This document shows positions 13,520 through 22,823 of a DNA stretch of 27,834 nucleotides, piece by piece. Location of the stretch: the NCBI GenBank assembly GCA_900547015.1, contig URFD01000007.1:1-27834 (forward strand), read 5' to 3'. The notes beneath the pieces were generated by a model, which saw only the letters and a program-made list of their open reading frames with translations, did no database searches and had not been told where the DNA came from. Positions within the stretch are counted from its first letter, which is position 1. Each line of letters starts with the position of its first letter. The stretch is from an uncultured Oscillospiraceae bacterium (lineage in GTDB: Bacteria; Bacillota; Clostridia; Oscillospirales; Ruminococcaceae). The position numbers and the translations under genes were made by a program.

Positions 13520-14146
13520 TTATTTGGAGTACAACTCAACGATGAGATGTTCTTCAACATCGAGGTCGATATCTTCGCGATTTGGAAGGTTGACTACTTT
13601 TGCGGTGTAGTTGTCTTTATCCATATCCAGCCACTGTGGAACCGGACGGGAACCGTTTGCTTCCATAATAGCTTTGAACTTGTCAGAAGACTTGCTGCTG
13701 TCGGTCAGAACAACAACATCACCAGCCTTGAGCAGGATGGAAGGAATGTTTGCTTTGTGACCATTTACAGTGAAGTGGCCATGTCTAACCAGCTGTCTTG
13801 CTTCTGCTCTGGAAGAAGCCATGCCAGCTCTGTAAACGACGTTGTCCAGACGGCTTTCCAGAATTCTGAGCAGGTTTTCACCAGCAACGCCCTGCTGTTT
13901 TTCAGCCATTTCGAAGTATTTAGCGAACTGGCCTTCAAGTACGCCATAGAAGCGTCTGGTTTTCTGTTTCGCACGGAGCTGAAGTCCATACTCGGAAACT
14001 TTTTTGCGGTTCTGGCCGTGCTGACCCGGAGCATAGCTTCTGCGGGACAGAGCACATTTATCAGAGTAGCATCTTTCGCCTTTGAGGAACAGTTTCTGTC
14101 CTTCACGACGGCAAAGCTTGCAGACCGCACCTGTATATCTTGCCAT
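13520..14146 (-). CDS. rpsD: 30S ribosomal protein S4 (zinc-binding C+ form)
   Basis: A 208-residue S4, a primary 16S rRNA-binding protein that starts 30S body assembly and, in many bacteria, feeds back on its own operon. Cys9, Cys12, Cys26 and Cys31 (CKLC...CYSDKC) form the zinc site of the C+ type. The S4 RNA-binding domain follows at about residues 98-160 ([20 protein letters not shown]). Its place between rpsK and rpoA is the usual clostridial order, in contrast to the detached rpsD of Bacillus subtilis. GGGAGG lies before the ATG. Confidence 0.97.
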   Translation of the reverse strand: MARYTGAVCKLCRREGQKLFLKGERCYSDKCALSRRSYAPGQHGQNRKKVSEYGLQLRAKQKTRRFYGVLEGQFAKYFEMAEKQQGVAGENLLRILESRLDNVVYRAGMASSRAEARQLVRHGHFTVNGHKANIPSILLKAGDVVVLTDSSKSSDKFKAIMEANGSRPVPQWLDMDKDNYTAKVVNLPNREDIDLDVEEHLIVELYSK

Positions 14147-14170
14147 ATTCTTTGTACCTCCCTAACCAGA

Positions 14171-14575
14171 TTACACGCGTCTTCTCTTAGGTGGACGGCA
14201 ACCGTTGTGCGGAATTGGAGTAACATCTTTAATCATGTTAACTTCAAGACCTGCTGCCTGAAGCGCACGAATCGCAGCCTCACGTCCGGAACCTGGTCCT
14301 TTAACAAATACTTCTACAGATTTCAGACCATGGATCATTGCAGCTTTTGCAGCTGTTTCAGCAGCTGTCTGTGCAGCAAATGGGGTGGATTTTCTGGAGC
14401 CTCTGAAGCCCAGACCGCCTGCACTTGCCCAAGAGAGTGCGTTGCCCTGAGTGTCTGTAATTGTAACGATAGTGTTGTTAAAAGTAGACTGGATATGAGC
14501 AGCACCGCGTTCAATATTCTTACGCTCACGACGTCTTGGTGTGGTGGCTTTTTTTCCGTTAGTAACTTTAGCCAT
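14171..14575 (-). CDS. rpsK: 30S ribosomal protein S11
   Basis: A 134-residue S11 of the 30S platform, which contacts S7, S18 and the mRNA exit channel. Diagnostic stretches are [14 protein letters not shown] (28-41), [19 protein letters not shown] (51-69) and the basic C-terminus [22 protein letters not shown] lies before the ATG. The gene is 18 nt downstream of rpsM and 24 nt upstream of rpsD. Confidence 0.97.
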   Translation of the reverse strand: MAKVTNGKKATTPRRRERKNIERGAAHIQSTFNNTIVTITDTQGNALSWASAGGLGFRGSRKSTPFAAQTAAETAAKAAMIHGLKSVEVFVKGPGSGREAAIRALQAAGLEVNMIKDVTPIPHNGCRPPKRRRV

Positions 14576-14593
14576 TTCTCAATATCCCTCCCC

Positions 14594-14962
14594 TTACTTC
14601 TTCTTGTTTGCGATTGTCTTTGCTGGACCTTTTCTTGTACGAGCGTTGGTCTTGGTTCTCTGTCCTCTTACAGGCAGGCCCTTTCTATGACGAACGCCTC
14701 TGTAGCATCCAATTTCGATCAATCTCTTGATGTCGAGTGCAACGTCACGACGAAGGTCACCCTCAACAACAAAATGTTTATCAATGTAATCTCTCAGCTT
14801 TGTAACGTCATCCTCATCCATGTCTTTTACTCTGACATCAGGATTTACGCCTGTTGCAGCCAGGATGTCGTTTGCGGACTTTCTACCAATACCGTAGATA
14901 TAGGTGAGTCCAATTTCGATCCGCTTCTCGCGAGGCAGGTCTACACCAGCTATACGAGCCAT
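14594..14962 (-). CDS. rpsM: 30S ribosomal protein S13
   Basis: A 122-residue S13 of the 30S head, which forms intersubunit bridges and contacts the P-site tRNA through its basic tail. It begins [14 protein letters not shown]. It carries the helix-two-turn-helix region [14 protein letters not shown] and ends in the lysine/arginine-rich [14 protein letters not shown] segment. GGAGG lies about 10 nt before the ATG. It follows rpmJ in the alpha operon. Confidence 0.97.
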   Translation of the reverse strand: MARIAGVDLPREKRIEIGLTYIYGIGRKSANDILAATGVNPDVRVKDMDEDDVTKLRDYIDKHFVVEGDLRRDVALDIKRLIEIGCYRGVRHRKGLPVRGQRTKTNARTRKGPAKTIANKKK

Positions 14963-15014
14963 ACTTTTGTTGCACCTCCATTATATAGGTCTTGCATATC
15001 CCAAAGGGCTGTGA

Positions 15015-15128
15015 TTAGCCCTGACGCTGTTTATGCTTCGGGTTGCTGCAAATTACCATAATGCGTCCTTTGCGTTTGATGATTTTGCATTTTTCGCACA
15101 TGGGTTTAACGGAAGGTCTTACTTTCAT
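15015..15128 (-). CDS. rpmJ: 50S ribosomal protein L36 (zinc-type)
   Basis: A 37-residue protein ([20 protein letters not shown]... ending KHKQRQG) found by direct translation of the gap between infA and rpsM. The zinc ligands Cys11, Cys14, Cys27 and His32 are present, so this is the C+ form. L36 is the smallest 50S protein and organises domains II, V and VI of 23S rRNA. AGGAGG lies 8 nt before the ATG. Its place between infA and rpsM is standard. Confidence 0.97.
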   Translation of the reverse strand: MKVRPSVKPMCEKCKIIKRKGRIMVICSNPKHKQRQG

Positions 15129-15194
15129 TTGAAACTACCTCCTTGTCATGAAGCCCTTTCCACGGGGAAGGAGCCTCTACCCTTTTCATTGGTT

Positions 15195-15413
15195 TTATTT
15201 GGAACGCCAGGTAATGCGGCCCTTCTGCAGGTCGTATGGAGACATCTCCACAGTAACCTTATCTCCCGGAAGGATTCTGATGAAGTTCATTCTCAGCTTT
15301 CCGGAGATATGAGCCAGAATTACGTGGCCATTTGGCAGCTCAACTTTGAATTGAGCGTTTGGCAAAGCTTCCAATACTTTGCCTTCAATTTCGATTACGT
15401 CTTCCTTGGACAA
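15195..15413 (-). CDS. infA: Translation initiation factor IF-1
   Basis: A 72-residue IF-1, a single S1-type OB fold that blocks the 30S A site during initiation. Conserved text includes [26 protein letters not shown] and GRITWR at the C-terminus. I set the start at the TTG at 15413: AAAAGGAGG lies 8 nt upstream and the length then equals the family's usual 71-72 residues. The longer open frame (to an ATG at 15449) would run through a hairpin and the RBS. The TTG start and the hairpin at 15431-15462 may limit expression. Confidence 0.96.
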   Translation of the reverse strand: MSKEDVIEIEGKVLEALPNAQFKVELPNGHVILAHISGKLRMNFIRILPGDKVTVEMSPYDLQKGRITWRSK

Positions 15414-15430
15414 GTAAAAAACCTCCTTTT

Positions 15431-15462
15431 GGATTTCCTGGGAAATCAATTTCCCGAAATCC
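15431..15462 (-). promoter_or_regulatory. Hairpin next to the infA ribosome binding site
   Basis: The inverted repeat GGATTTC/GAAATCC (15431-15437 and 15456-15462) encloses GGGAAA/TTTCCC (15440-15445 and 15450-15455) with a 4-nt loop and a 2-nt bulge. On the minus strand it ends 4 nt before AGGAGG of infA and could influence its translation. It has no T tract, so it is not a terminator. Confidence 0.45.
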
Positions 15463-15537
15463 CAAACTGGTCTATGCTTTCTGAGTTGCTTGGTTGGTAA
15501 CCGTTGACGGACTGATGTTCGTTTCCACGGTCCTGCG

Positions 15538-16281
15538 TTATGGCATTGTCATAATGACAGGTCCCGCAGCGGTGATCGCGATGGTGTGTTCAAAGTGAGC
15601 CGAAAGACTGCCGCTTCTTGTCAGCACAGTTCCGTCCTTTTTGACCACTACCTCGCTGCCCTTGATGTTGACCATCGGTTCGATTGCCAGCGTCATGCCC
15701 GGCAGCAGCTTTAAACCATGTCCGGGAGCGCCATAGTTTGGAACCGAAGGTGACTCGTGCAGTTTTCTGCCAACACCATGTCCCACATAATCTCTCACGA
15801 CCGCAAAGCCGAAGCTCTTGGCGTAAGATTCCACCGCATAGCCGATGTCTCCCAATCTGTTTCCAGGCTGAGCGGCCTCGATTGCGCGGTTCAGGCACTC
15901 TTTTGTGACGTCCATGATTTTTTGTGCTTCTTCAGAAACCGTTCCTGCGGCAAAGGTTGCCGCATTGTCTCCTGTATAGCCCCCGATGGCAGCGCCGACA
16001 TCGACACTGACGATATCGCCCTCCTGAATGATCCTTCCGGAAGGGATGCCGTGGATTACCTCATCGTTGATGGAGATACACGCAGAAGCCGGAAATCCTC
16101 CGTAGCCGAGGAAGGTCGGCTTTGCTCCTTGAGAAACAATAAACTCATGAAGCATTTTGTCCACATAAGCTGTAGACACACCCGGTTTTATCAGCTCCCC
16201 TGCAAGTCTCAGCGCCTGAGCGCTGATTTTACAGGAAAGCTTCATATCGGATAATTCTTTGCTTGTTTTGAGTACAACCAT
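15538..16281 (-). CDS. map: Methionine aminopeptidase type I
   Basis: A 247-residue type Ia enzyme that removes the initiator methionine from nascent proteins after deformylation. The five metal ligands are visible: Asp94 (SVDVGA), Asp105 (TGDNA), His168 (GHGVG), Glu201 (IEPM) and Glu231 (FEHT). Substrate-side His77 (VIHG) is also present. It has no N-terminal zinc-finger extension. GGAGGGG overlaps the adk stop, and the ATG is only 5 nt after it, so translation is probably coupled. The adk-map-infA order is typical of Firmicutes. Confidence 0.98.
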   Translation of the reverse strand: MVVLKTSKELSDMKLSCKISAQALRLAGELIKPGVSTAYVDKMLHEFIVSQGAKPTFLGYGGFPASACISINDEVIHGIPSGRIIQEGDIVSVDVGAAIGGYTGDNAATFAAGTVSEEAQKIMDVTKECLNRAIEAAQPGNRLGDIGYAVESYAKSFGFAVVRDYVGHGVGRKLHESPSVPNYGAPGHGLKLLPGMTLAIEPMVNIKGSEVVVKKDGTVLTRSGSLSAHFEHTIAITAAGPVIMTMP

Positions 16282-16286
16282 TTGGT

Positions 16287-16937
16287 TTACCCCTCCAAAG
16301 CAGACTGGGCTCCCAATGCTTTGAGTGTGTCCTTTGTGACTTCCTCAACCGGTTTGGTGCCTTCGATTTCATAAAGAACACCAAGCTTTTCATAGAAGCC
16401 TTTCAGTGGTTCTGTTTGCTCGTGGTAAACGTGCAGTCTGTCCTTAACGGTGTCCGGGTGGTCATCCTTACGGATGATCAGCTCGTGGCCGCATTTATCA
16501 CAAACATTTTCAACCTTAGAAGGATTGAAAACCAGATGATAAGTTGCACCGCAGTCTCCGCATACGCGTCTGCCGGTCATTCTCTGCATGATGATTTCGT
16601 CCGGGACTTCGATATCGATTACATGGTCGATCTCAACGCCCATGTCCCGCAGCGCCTGAGCCTGTGGAACGGTTCTTGGAAAACCATCCAGGATAAATCC
16701 GTTTTTGCAGTCATCCTCTTTCAGACGTTCGTTCACCATGTCGATGACGACCTCGTCCGGAACCAGTTTGCCTGCGTTTACGAATTCCTGTGCTTTCTTG
16801 CCGGCCTCCGTGCCGTTCTTCATTGCGGCACGGATGATGTTGCCGGTGCTGATCTGAGGAATATGACAATACTCACAGATTTTTTCCGCCTGGGTGCCTT
16901 TGCCGGCTCCCGGCGCTCCGAGAAGTATGATGTTCAT
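16287..16937 (-). CDS. adk: Adenylate kinase (zinc-bearing LID)
   Basis: A 216-residue long-form adenylate kinase (ATP + AMP to 2 ADP), cytoplasmic. It has the P-loop GAPGAGKGT (7-15), the AMP-binding region around STGNIIRAA (30-38) and DGFPRT (84-89). In the LID domain Cys126, Cys129, Cys146 and Cys149 form a structural zinc site, as in many Gram-positive and anaerobic bacteria. AAAGGAG lies before the ATG. It sits 26 nt after secY and 5 nt before map. Confidence 0.98.
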   Translation of the reverse strand: MNIILLGAPGAGKGTQAEKICEYCHIPQISTGNIIRAAMKNGTEAGKKAQEFVNAGKLVPDEVVIDMVNERLKEDDCKNGFILDGFPRTVPQAQALRDMGVEIDHVIDIEVPDEIIMQRMTGRRVCGDCGATYHLVFNPSKVENVCDKCGHELIIRKDDHPDTVKDRLHVYHEQTEPLKGFYEKLGVLYEIEGTKPVEEVTKDTLKALGAQSALEG

Positions 16938-16963
16938 AATACAGATCTCCTTTCTGGAATCTA

Positions 16964-18283
16964 TTATTCCAGGAAACCTTTATAGTGACGCATCATCATT
17001 TCAGATTCGAGCTGTTTTACTGTATCCAGTGCAACGCCGACGATAATGATGATGGTGGTTCCTCCCAGAGATACGCCCCGGATGCCGGTCAGAGCACCAA
17101 GTCCGATTGGGAGGATTGCGACTACTGCACAGAACATTGCACCCATGAAGGTGACTTTCGAGATGATCTTTGCAATAAAGTCGGAGGTTGGTTTACCAGG
17201 TCTGATACCTGGGATTGCACCATTGTTCTTTCTAAGGTTGTTCGCCATTTCAACTGGGTTGTACTGGATCGCAACATAGAAATACGCAAATGCGATAATC
17301 AGGATGAAATACAAAAATGCGTAAAAAGCACTGTTGTAGTTAAAGATCGAAAGGAAGCTTGCCCAGAAGGAACCTTCCTTCGGCTGGATGAATGCAGCAA
17401 TCGTTCCCGGGATCGCCATCAGCGAGCTTGCGAAGATGATTGGCATTACACCAGACATATTAACGTTGACCGGGATGTAGCTGGACTGGCCACCGTACAT
17501 CTTTCTGCCAACAACACGCTTTGCATACTGAATCGGGATTCTGCGCTCTGCTTTGGTCATCAGAACGATGAAGCCGATCAGGAAAACAAAGATAACTACA
17601 AGGAGCGGAACACCGATCAGGTAACGTAAACCTGTTCCGGTGCTGCCTGCCTTCAGGCCCTGGTAACCGAGTACCAGATACTGCCACATGGTCAGAACAA
17701 CCGATGGACCCCTGGAAACGATACCTGCAAAGAGGATCATGGAGATACCGTTGCCAATGCCCTTCTCATCGATCTGTTCTCCCAACCAGACACAGATCAT
17801 GGAACCAGCGGTAAACATCGAGATGATGGTAATGACGATGAGGACATTACCAAAGGTGTTTCCCCCGTCCATAACCGCATTCTGGCGGTTAAGAACCTGA
17901 TAATAAGCAAAAGACTGAACGAGCGCAAGTGCGATCGTAACATATCTTGTGATACGGTTGAGTCTCTTTCTGCCTTCCGCACCCTCTTTCGAGAGCTGCT
18001 CCAGCGCCGGGATGGCTACAGCCAGCAGCTGTACCACGATGCTCGACGTGATGTATGGAGAGATGGAAAGTGCAAAAAGTGTTGCGTTTTGGAATGCGCC
18101 ACCTGTGAGCATATTGAGGAAGCCCAGTAAGTTGCCATCACCAAAACCCTGCATCACGGATGCGTCCAAGAACGGTACCGGCAAAGCAGCACCGAACCGG
18201 AAGATGACGATAATCATCAAGGTGTAACAGATTCTTTTTCTCAAATCAGGCAGTTTCCAGGCATTTTTGAGGGTCTCAAGCAT
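16964..18283 (-). CDS. secY: Preprotein translocase channel subunit SecY
   Basis: A 439-residue integral membrane protein, the pore of the SecYEG translocon. It has ten predicted membrane helices and the conserved N-terminal region WKLPDLRKRICYTL (10-23). The plug helix follows TM1, and the cytoplasmic loops include RRIPIQYAKR and RPGKPTSDF, which bind SecA or ribosomes. The ATG starts 1 nt after the rplO stop, with GAGGTGAT inside the end of rplO, indicating coupling. Length and position are standard. Confidence 0.98.
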   Translation of the reverse strand: MLETLKNAWKLPDLRKRICYTLMIIVIFRFGAALPVPFLDASVMQGFGDGNLLGFLNMLTGGAFQNATLFALSISPYITSSIVVQLLAVAIPALEQLSKEGAEGRKRLNRITRYVTIALALVQSFAYYQVLNRQNAVMDGGNTFGNVLIVITIISMFTAGSMICVWLGEQIDEKGIGNGISMILFAGIVSRGPSVVLTMWQYLVLGYQGLKAGSTGTGLRYLIGVPLLVVIFVFLIGFIVLMTKAERRIPIQYAKRVVGRKMYGGQSSYIPVNVNMSGVMPIIFASSLMAIPGTIAAFIQPKEGSFWASFLSIFNYNSAFYAFLYFILIIAFAYFYVAIQYNPVEMANNLRKNNGAIPGIRPGKPTSDFIAKIISKVTFMGAMFCAVVAILPIGLGALTGIRGVSLGGTTIIIIVGVALDTVKQLESEMMMRHYKGFLE

Positions 18284-18284
18284 C

Positions 18285-18725
18285 CTAGATCACCTCAGCC
18301 TTTCCGCCTGCCTTTTCGATCTTTTCTTTGGCAGACGCGGAGAATGCTGTTGCATTCACTGTGAGATTTTTGCTCAGTTCGCCGTTGCCCAGTACCTTAA
18401 CACCGTCCAGTGCTTTCTTTACCAGGCCGCTCTCTACGAGAAGCTGCTCTGTAACGACGGTTCCATTCTCAAATGCTTCCAAATCGCTTACATTTACGAT
18501 TGCAAACTCTTTAGCAAAGATGTTGTTGAAACCTCTCTTAGGAATACGTCTCTGCAGCGGCATCTGGCCACCTTCGAAACCAGGTCTTACGCCACCGCCG
18601 GAACGAGCTTTCTGACCTTTGTGTCCTTTGCCTGCTGTTTTACCATTACCGGAACCCGCACCTCTGCCTACACGATAGGCTTTTTTTGTAGAGCCGGGAG
18701 CCGGAGAAAGTTCGTGCAATTTCAT
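18285..18725 (-). CDS. rplO: 50S ribosomal protein L15
   Basis: A 146-residue L15, a late-assembling 50S protein with a long glycine- and basic-rich N-terminal extension reaching into 23S rRNA. The first 60 residues include [33 protein letters not shown] and [14 protein letters not shown]. The globular domain follows. AGGAGG lies before the ATG. secY starts 1 nt after its stop. Confidence 0.97.
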   Translation of the reverse strand: MKLHELSPAPGSTKKAYRVGRGAGSGNGKTAGKGHKGQKARSGGGVRPGFEGGQMPLQRRIPKRGFNNIFAKEFAIVNVSDLEAFENGTVVTEQLLVESGLVKKALDGVKVLGNGELSKNLTVNATAFSASAKEKIEKAGGKAEVI

Positions 18726-18744
18726 TGCGATGCACCTCCTTTTT

Positions 18745-18924
18745 TTAAGCTTCGGTTACCTCTACAAGATGAGAGATCTTATTGATTTTGCCTTTAGTAG
18801 CTTCGTTATCCGGCTGGATAACCTCGTTACCGATTTTTCTCAGTCCAAGGGAACGAGCGGTAGCGATCTGGTCGTCCTTGCGGCCCTGGAAGCCTTTAAC
18901 CAGTTTGATTTTCAGGTTTGCCAT
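18745..18924 (-). CDS. rpmD: 50S ribosomal protein L30
   Basis: A 59-residue L30 of the 50S subunit, with the usual short alpha/beta fold. The start is the ATG at 18924 ([11 protein letters not shown]...), because GGGAGG lies about 10 nt upstream and the length then fits the family. An upstream in-frame ATG would add eight unrelated residues spanning the [16 protein letters not shown] (about 23-35) is the diagnostic region. It lies between rpsE and rplO. Confidence 0.96.
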   Translation of the reverse strand: MANLKIKLVKGFQGRKDDQIATARSLGLRKIGNEVIQPDNEATKGKINKISHLVEVTEA

Positions 18925-18940
18925 GGTTGTGCTTCCTCCC

Positions 18941-19441
18941 TTATCCAAGAATTTCTTTTACTGTTTTACCGCGGATAGCAGCAACCTCGTCTGCATTTCT
19001 CAGAGATGCAAGACCCTGGATGGTTGCGTTTACTACGTTGGTTGGGTTGTTGGAACGCAGACATTTTGTACGAATGTCCTTGATACCAGCTGTTTCAAGT
19101 ACTGCACGGACAGGGCCGCCAGCGATAACGCCGGTACCTTCCGGTGCAGGTTTCATCAGAACGCGACCAGCGCCGAATTCGCCAACGATCTCGTGTGGGA
19201 TTGTTGTGCCCTTCAGAGCAACTTTGATCAGGTTCTTCTTTGCATCTTCGATACCTTTTCTGATTGCGTCCGGTACCTCTGCAGATTTGCCTGTGCCGAA
19301 GCCAACGATGCCGTTGCCGTCGCCGACAACTACCAACGCTGCGAACTTCATGACACGGCCACCTTTAACCGTTTTTGCAACACGGTTAATAGCTACAACT
19401 CTTTCACTCAACTCGAGTGTAGAAGCGTCAATGCGAGTCAA
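18941..19441 (-). CDS. rpsE: 30S ribosomal protein S5
   Basis: A 166-residue S5 at the mRNA entry side of the 30S, involved in decoding accuracy. It has the double-stranded RNA-binding fold with [20 protein letters not shown] (10-29) and [15 protein letters not shown] (38-52), and a C-terminal [11 protein letters not shown] segment. The start is a TTG at 19441 with GGAGGG 6 nt upstream. No ATG occurs before residue 31, so TTG is required. It sits 15 nt after rplR. Confidence 0.96.
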   Translation of the reverse strand: MTRIDASTLELSERVVAINRVAKTVKGGRVMKFAALVVVGDGNGIVGFGTGKSAEVPDAIRKGIEDAKKNLIKVALKGTTIPHEIVGEFGAGRVLMKPAPEGTGVIAGGPVRAVLETAGIKDIRTKCLRSNNPTNVVNATIQGLASLRNADEVAAIRGKTVKEILG

Positions 19442-19456
19442 AAGTATCCCTCCTCG

Positions 19457-19816
19457 TTAGAATTTGAGGCCGCCCTCACGGGCTGCTTCAGCCAGCTCTT
19501 TTACACGGCCATGATAGATGTAGCCGCTGCGGTCAAATACAACCTCAGAAATGCCTTTTTCAAGCGCTTTGGTTGCAATGTTCTTGCCAACTTTGCTAGC
19601 TGCTTCTTTGTTACCGCCAAAACCTTCAAAACCTTTATCCATAGAAGATGCGCTTACCAGAGTGGTTCCGGTAACGTCGTCAATGATCTGGGCATAGATA
19701 TGTTTTGCGGAGCGGAATACGTTGAGGCGTGGACGCTCAGGTGTGCCACTGATTTTTGCTCTGACTCTCTTGTGTCTCTTGAGTCGAGCAGCATTGCTAT
19801 CAAGCTTTTTCACCAT
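19457..19816 (-). CDS. rplR: 50S ribosomal protein L18
   Basis: A 119-residue L18 that binds 5S rRNA together with L5 and helps form the central protuberance. Diagnostic parts are the basic N-terminus ([22 protein letters not shown]), [20 protein letters not shown] (29-48) and the C-terminal [23 protein letters not shown] region. GGGAG lies before the ATG. It is 19 nt downstream of rplF. Confidence 0.97.
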   Translation of the reverse strand: MVKKLDSNAARLKRHKRVRAKISGTPERPRLNVFRSAKHIYAQIIDDVTGTTLVSASSMDKGFEGFGGNKEAASKVGKNIATKALEKGISEVVFDRSGYIYHGRVKELAEAAREGGLKF

Positions 19817-19835
19817 TTCGATTCACTCCCTTTAA

Positions 19836-20378
19836 TTATTTACCTTTACCAGCTTTACCTTCCTTGCGGATGATAACTTCGTCAATATACTTGATACCTT
19901 TGCCCTTGTATGGCTCTGGTTTCCGTTTTTCACGAATCTTAGCTGCAAACTGTCCTACGACCTGTTTGTCAGGACCAGTAACGATGATCTTGTTCGGGCC
20001 AGGTACCTCAATGCTGATTCCTTCGATTTCCGGCATAATTACTTTATGGGAGTAACCGAGGATCATAACAAGGTTCTTGCCTTCTTTAGAAGCTCTGTAA
20101 CCAACACCGTTGATTTCCAGTTCCTTCTTGAAACCGGTAGTAACACCCTCAACCATGTTATGAATCAGGGTTCTGGTAAGGCCGTGCAAGCTTTTGTCTT
20201 CTTTTGCGTCGCTTGGTCTTGTAACAACGATTTCGTTGTTCTCAACTGCGATTGCCATTCTGTTATGGAATGTTTTTGTCAGGGTGCCCTTTGGACCTTT
20301 TACAGTCAGGGTCTGACCGTCGAGGTTTACCTCAACACCTGCAGGAATTGCTACAGGTTTTCTACCAATTCGAGACAT
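19836..20378 (-). CDS. rplF: 50S ribosomal protein L6
   Basis: A 180-residue L6 with two repeated alpha/beta domains, placed near the factor-binding site of the 50S. It begins [15 protein letters not shown]. The C-terminal signature [16 protein letters not shown] is at about 155-170. I use the ATG at 20378 with AAGGAGG about 8 nt upstream. The longer frame to 20399 would overlap rpsH and cover the RBS. It is 14 nt after rpsH. Confidence 0.97.
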   Translation of the reverse strand: MSRIGRKPVAIPAGVEVNLDGQTLTVKGPKGTLTKTFHNRMAIAVENNEIVVTRPSDAKEDKSLHGLTRTLIHNMVEGVTTGFKKELEINGVGYRASKEGKNLVMILGYSHKVIMPEIEGISIEVPGPNKIIVTGPDKQVVGQFAAKIREKRKPEPYKGKGIKYIDEVIIRKEGKAGKGK

Positions 20379-20392
20379 TTTTGTACACCTCC

Positions 20393-20791
20393 TTACCAAA
20401 CAAATGCAAGGACTTCGCCGCCGACATTCTCTACACGAGCCTGTCTGTCGGTCATGATGCCCTTTGGTGTGGACATGATTGCGATACCCATGCCGTTCAT
20501 TACCTTAGGCATTTCCTTGCAGCTGGTGTAAATGCGCAGTCCCGGTTTGGAAACTCTACGCAGGCCTGTGATTACAGGCTCTTTGCCCAGACCGTATTTC
20601 AGGGTGATTCTGATCATTCCCTGTTTACCATCATCTACAATCTGGAAGCCTTTGATATATCCCTCATCCAAGAGAATCTGTGCAATTGCTTTTTTCATGT
20701 TGGAAGATGGTACATCAACCGTGTCATGTTTCGCTGCATTTGCGTTTCTGATACGAGTCAGCATGTCAGCGATTTTATCTGTAATTTGCAT
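20393..20791 (-). CDS. rpsH: 30S ribosomal protein S8
   Basis: A 132-residue S8, a primary binder of 16S rRNA helix 21 and, in E. coli, the repressor of the spc operon. It shows [22 protein letters not shown] at the N-terminus and the C-terminal [18 protein letters not shown] motif. AAAGGAGG lies 7 nt before the ATG. It follows rpsN by 24 nt. Confidence 0.97.
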   Translation of the reverse strand: MQITDKIADMLTRIRNANAAKHDTVDVPSSNMKKAIAQILLDEGYIKGFQIVDDGKQGMIRITLKYGLGKEPVITGLRRVSKPGLRIYTSCKEMPKVMNGMGIAIMSTPKGIMTDRQARVENVGGEVLAFVW

Positions 20792-20815
20792 GACGTCAAC
20801 CTCCTTTGCTCGTGC

Positions 20816-21001
20816 TTACCAGCTCGCCTTTTTCACGCCTGGAATCTGGCCTTTGTAAGCCAGCTCTCTGAAGCAAATTCTGCAAATACCGAATTTGCGG
20901 AGATACGCGTGTGGTCTGCCGCAGATTTTACATCTATTATACGCGCGAGTAGAGAATTTAGGTGTTCTTTTCTGACTTACCTTTTTAGATGTTTTAGCCA
21001 C
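20816..21001 (-). CDS. rpsN: 30S ribosomal protein S14 type Z (zinc)
   Basis: A 61-residue short S14 with the zinc-ribbon cysteines Cys24, Cys27, Cys40 and Cys43 (RCKICG and ICRICF). This is the zinc-dependent form common in Firmicutes. The start is GTG at 21001 with AGGAGG upstream (about 9-10 nt). It occupies the usual slot between rplE and rpsH. S14 is needed for head assembly and late joining of the 30S. Confidence 0.97.
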   Translation of the reverse strand: MAKTSKKVSQKRTPKFSTRAYNRCKICGRPHAYLRKFGICRICFRELAYKGQIPGVKKASW

Positions 21002-21016
21002 TGAACCTTTTCCTCC

Positions 21017-21556
21017 TTACTTCGCGAACGGAGCGCCCATCAGTTTGAGCAGCTCGCGGGATTCCTCGTCTGTTTTCGCGGTGGTTACGAATGCGATGTC
21101 CATGCCGCGAACTTTATCGATTTTGTCGTATTCGATCTCAGGGAAGATCAGCTGTTCTTTCAGACCCAGGCTGTAGTTGCCGCGGCCGTCAAAACCGTTT
21201 GGATTGATTCCTCTGAAGTCTCTTACGCGTGGCAGTGCCATGTTGAAAAGTCTGTCAACAAACTCATACATGATCTCGCCTCTGAGGGTTACTTTTGCAC
21301 CGATGACCATGCCTTCACGAAGTTTGAAGTTCGCAACGGATTTCTTTGCTGCACAAGGAACAGCTTTCTGGCCAGTGATGGCTGCCAGGTCTGTCATGAT
21401 TGCATCGATAATCTTATGGTTGTCTCTAGCCTCGCCACAGCCAACGTTTACGACTACCTTATCCAGCTTAGGAATCTGCATGACGCTTTTATAGCCAAAC
21501 TTTTTGTACAAAGCTGGTGCTATATCTTTAACATAGGTCTCTTTAAGCTTTGCCAT
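21017..21556 (-). CDS. rplE: 50S ribosomal protein L5
   Basis: A 179-residue L5 that binds 5S rRNA and contacts the P-site tRNA and S13 through the central protuberance bridge. Diagnostic stretches are [39 protein letters not shown] (split over about 92-114) and the C-terminal [22 protein letters not shown] lies before the ATG. It sits 15 nt after rplX. Confidence 0.97.
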   Translation of the reverse strand: MAKLKETYVKDIAPALYKKFGYKSVMQIPKLDKVVVNVGCGEARDNHKIIDAIMTDLAAITGQKAVPCAAKKSVANFKLREGMVIGAKVTLRGEIMYEFVDRLFNMALPRVRDFRGINPNGFDGRGNYSLGLKEQLIFPEIEYDKIDKVRGMDIAFVTTAKTDEESRELLKLMGAPFAK

Positions 21557-21571
21557 GTTTTCTCCTCCTAA

Positions 21572-21892
21572 TTAGAATGTCTCGCCACAATCGTTGTTTT
21601 TGCAAAGACGTGCTTTGGTACCATCAGCCAGAATCTTATGAGCAACTCTTGTTGGCTTGCCGCATTTTGGGCAAACGAGCATTACTTTAGAAGAATACAT
21701 TGCGCCTTCTGCGTCAACGATACCGCCCTGTTCACCCATACGACGAGGTTTTACATGTTTTTTGATCATGTTGCAGCCTTCGACGATGACTTTACCCTCT
21801 TTAGGGCTTACCGCCAAAACTTTACCTTTTTTTCCTTTATCCTTACCGGACAGGATAACAACGGTGTCGCCTGTTTTTACGTGTACGTTCAT
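21572..21892 (-). CDS. rplX: 50S ribosomal protein L24 with zinc-ribbon-like tail
   Basis: A 106-residue L24, an assembly initiator at the tunnel exit. An N-terminal KOW motif lies at residues about 4-35 ([21 protein letters not shown]). The C-terminal half carries Cys74-x2-Cys77 (VCPKCG) and Cys97-x4-Cys102 (LCKNNDC). This resembles the zinc-ribbon seen in many Gram-positive L24 proteins, but the second pair has four intervening residues instead of the more usual two. AGGAGG lies upstream of the ATG. It is 14 nt after rplN. Confidence 0.96.
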   Translation of the reverse strand: MNVHVKTGDTVVILSGKDKGKKGKVLAVSPKEGKVIVEGCNMIKKHVKPRRMGEQGGIVDAEGAMYSSKVMLVCPKCGKPTRVAHKILADGTKARLCKNNDCGETF

Positions 21893-21906
21893 CTCTTGAG
21901 CACCTC

Positions 21907-22275
21907 CTACAGAACCTCTGGGGCGAGGCTGAGAATCTTGAGGTAATCTTTATCTCTGAGCTCTCTCGCCACTGGGCCAAAAATACGTGTGCCCCTTGGA
22001 TTTTTATCTTCTTTTACAATAACAGCAGCGTTCTCATCAAAACGGATATAAGTACCGTCTTCACGTCTTACCCCTTTGACGGAACGAACGATAACTGCTT
22101 TTACAACGTCGCCTTTTTTAACCATACCGCCTGGAGCAGCTTTTTTAACGGAAGCAACAACAACATCACCGATGTTAGCATATCTACGTCTGGAACCGCC
22201 CAAAACGCGGATGCACATGAGTTCTTTCGCTCCAGTGTTGTCGGCAACTTTCAGATAGGTCTGCATCTGTATCAC
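21907..22275 (-). CDS. rplN: 50S ribosomal protein L14
   Basis: A 122-residue L14 at the subunit interface, forming intersubunit bridges and the docking site for the silencing factor RsfS. It shows the signature [18 protein letters not shown] (11-28) and the basic [19 protein letters not shown] region. The start is GTG at 22275 with AGGAGGGG 7 nt upstream. The in-frame ATG three codons later is too far from the RBS. A 68-nt AT-rich gap separates it from rpsQ. Confidence 0.97.
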   Translation of the reverse strand: MIQMQTYLKVADNTGAKELMCIRVLGGSRRRYANIGDVVVASVKKAAPGGMVKKGDVVKAVIVRSVKGVRREDGTYIRFDENAAVIVKEDKNPRGTRIFGPVARELRDKDYLKILSLAPEVL

Positions 22276-22297
22276 AGTGCGTCCCCTCCTTTCGGTT

Positions 22298-22325
22298 GTA
22301 CTGAATCAAAATATTTAGTCAGAAA
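22298..22325 (-). promoter_or_regulatory. Possible weak internal promoter before rplN
   Basis: The 68-nt gap between rpsQ and rplN is much more AT-rich than the flanking genes. On the minus strand it contains a TTGCTA followed after 16 nt by TATTTT, resembling a weak sigma-A promoter. This is a pattern match of low strength. It may instead be plain spacer. Confidence 0.2.
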
Positions 22326-22343
22326 ACAGTAGCAAGATATATA

Positions 22344-22601
22344 CTATTTTGCTTTTTCGATTATTTCGACTACTCTCCAATGTTTGTCTTTGGACAGAGG
22401 GCGAGTCTCCATAACCTGTACCTTATCGCCAATGCCGCATGCGTTTTCTTCGTCATGAGCTTTGAAGGTAACGGTACGTTTCATGATTTTATTGTAAAGA
22501 GGGTGTTTTACATTGTCTTTGATTGCAACGACAACGGTCTTGTCCATTTTGTTGCTGACTACTGTACCAACCCTTGTTTTTCTGAGGTTTCTTTCGTCCA
22601 C
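22344..22601 (-). CDS. rpsQ: 30S ribosomal protein S17
   Basis: An 85-residue S17, an OB-fold primary binder of the 16S 5' domain. It begins with GTG at 22601 ([22 protein letters not shown]), with AAGGAGG 7 nt upstream. A longer frame from a TTG at 22619 would consume the RBS. The conserved [11 protein letters not shown] and [16 protein letters not shown] motifs are present. It is 21 nt after rpmC. Confidence 0.96.
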   Translation of the reverse strand: MDERNLRKTRVGTVVSNKMDKTVVVAIKDNVKHPLYNKIMKRTVTFKAHDEENACGIGDKVQVMETRPLSKDKHWRVVEIIEKAK

Positions 22602-22622
22602 CTTGCGTCCTCCTTCCAAGAA

Positions 22623-22823
22623 TTACTGCACGTTCTTCATTGCATTTTCCTTGATAATCGTGGAAACTCTGGCAATGTCTTTTTTGACAGCCTTAATTCT
22701 CTTCGGATTCTCAAGCTGGTTGATTGCGTGCTGGAAGCGGAGGTGGAAAAGCTCAGCCTTTAAGTCTACAAGCTTCTCGGAAAGTTCTTTTTCAGACAAG
22801 TTTCTGATCTCAACAGCTTTCAT
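22623..22823 (-). CDS. rpmC: 50S ribosomal protein L29
   Basis: A 66-residue, two-helix L29 near the polypeptide exit tunnel, next to L23 and part of the docking platform for trigger factor and SRP. Typical parts are EIRNLSEKELSEKLVDLKAEL and the C-terminal KAVKKDIARVSTIIKE. The ATG overlaps the rplP stop by one base (TAATG), so translation is coupled. Confidence 0.96.
   Translation of the reverse strand: MKAVEIRNLSEKELSEKLVDLKAELFHLRFQHAINQLENPKRIKAVKKDIARVSTIIKENAMKNVQ

Noticed and set aside
15414..15537. Possible KOW-domain protein gene between map and infA, as in some Clostridia
   Set aside because: The gap is only 124 nt and has no open frame with an RBS and KOW-like residues.
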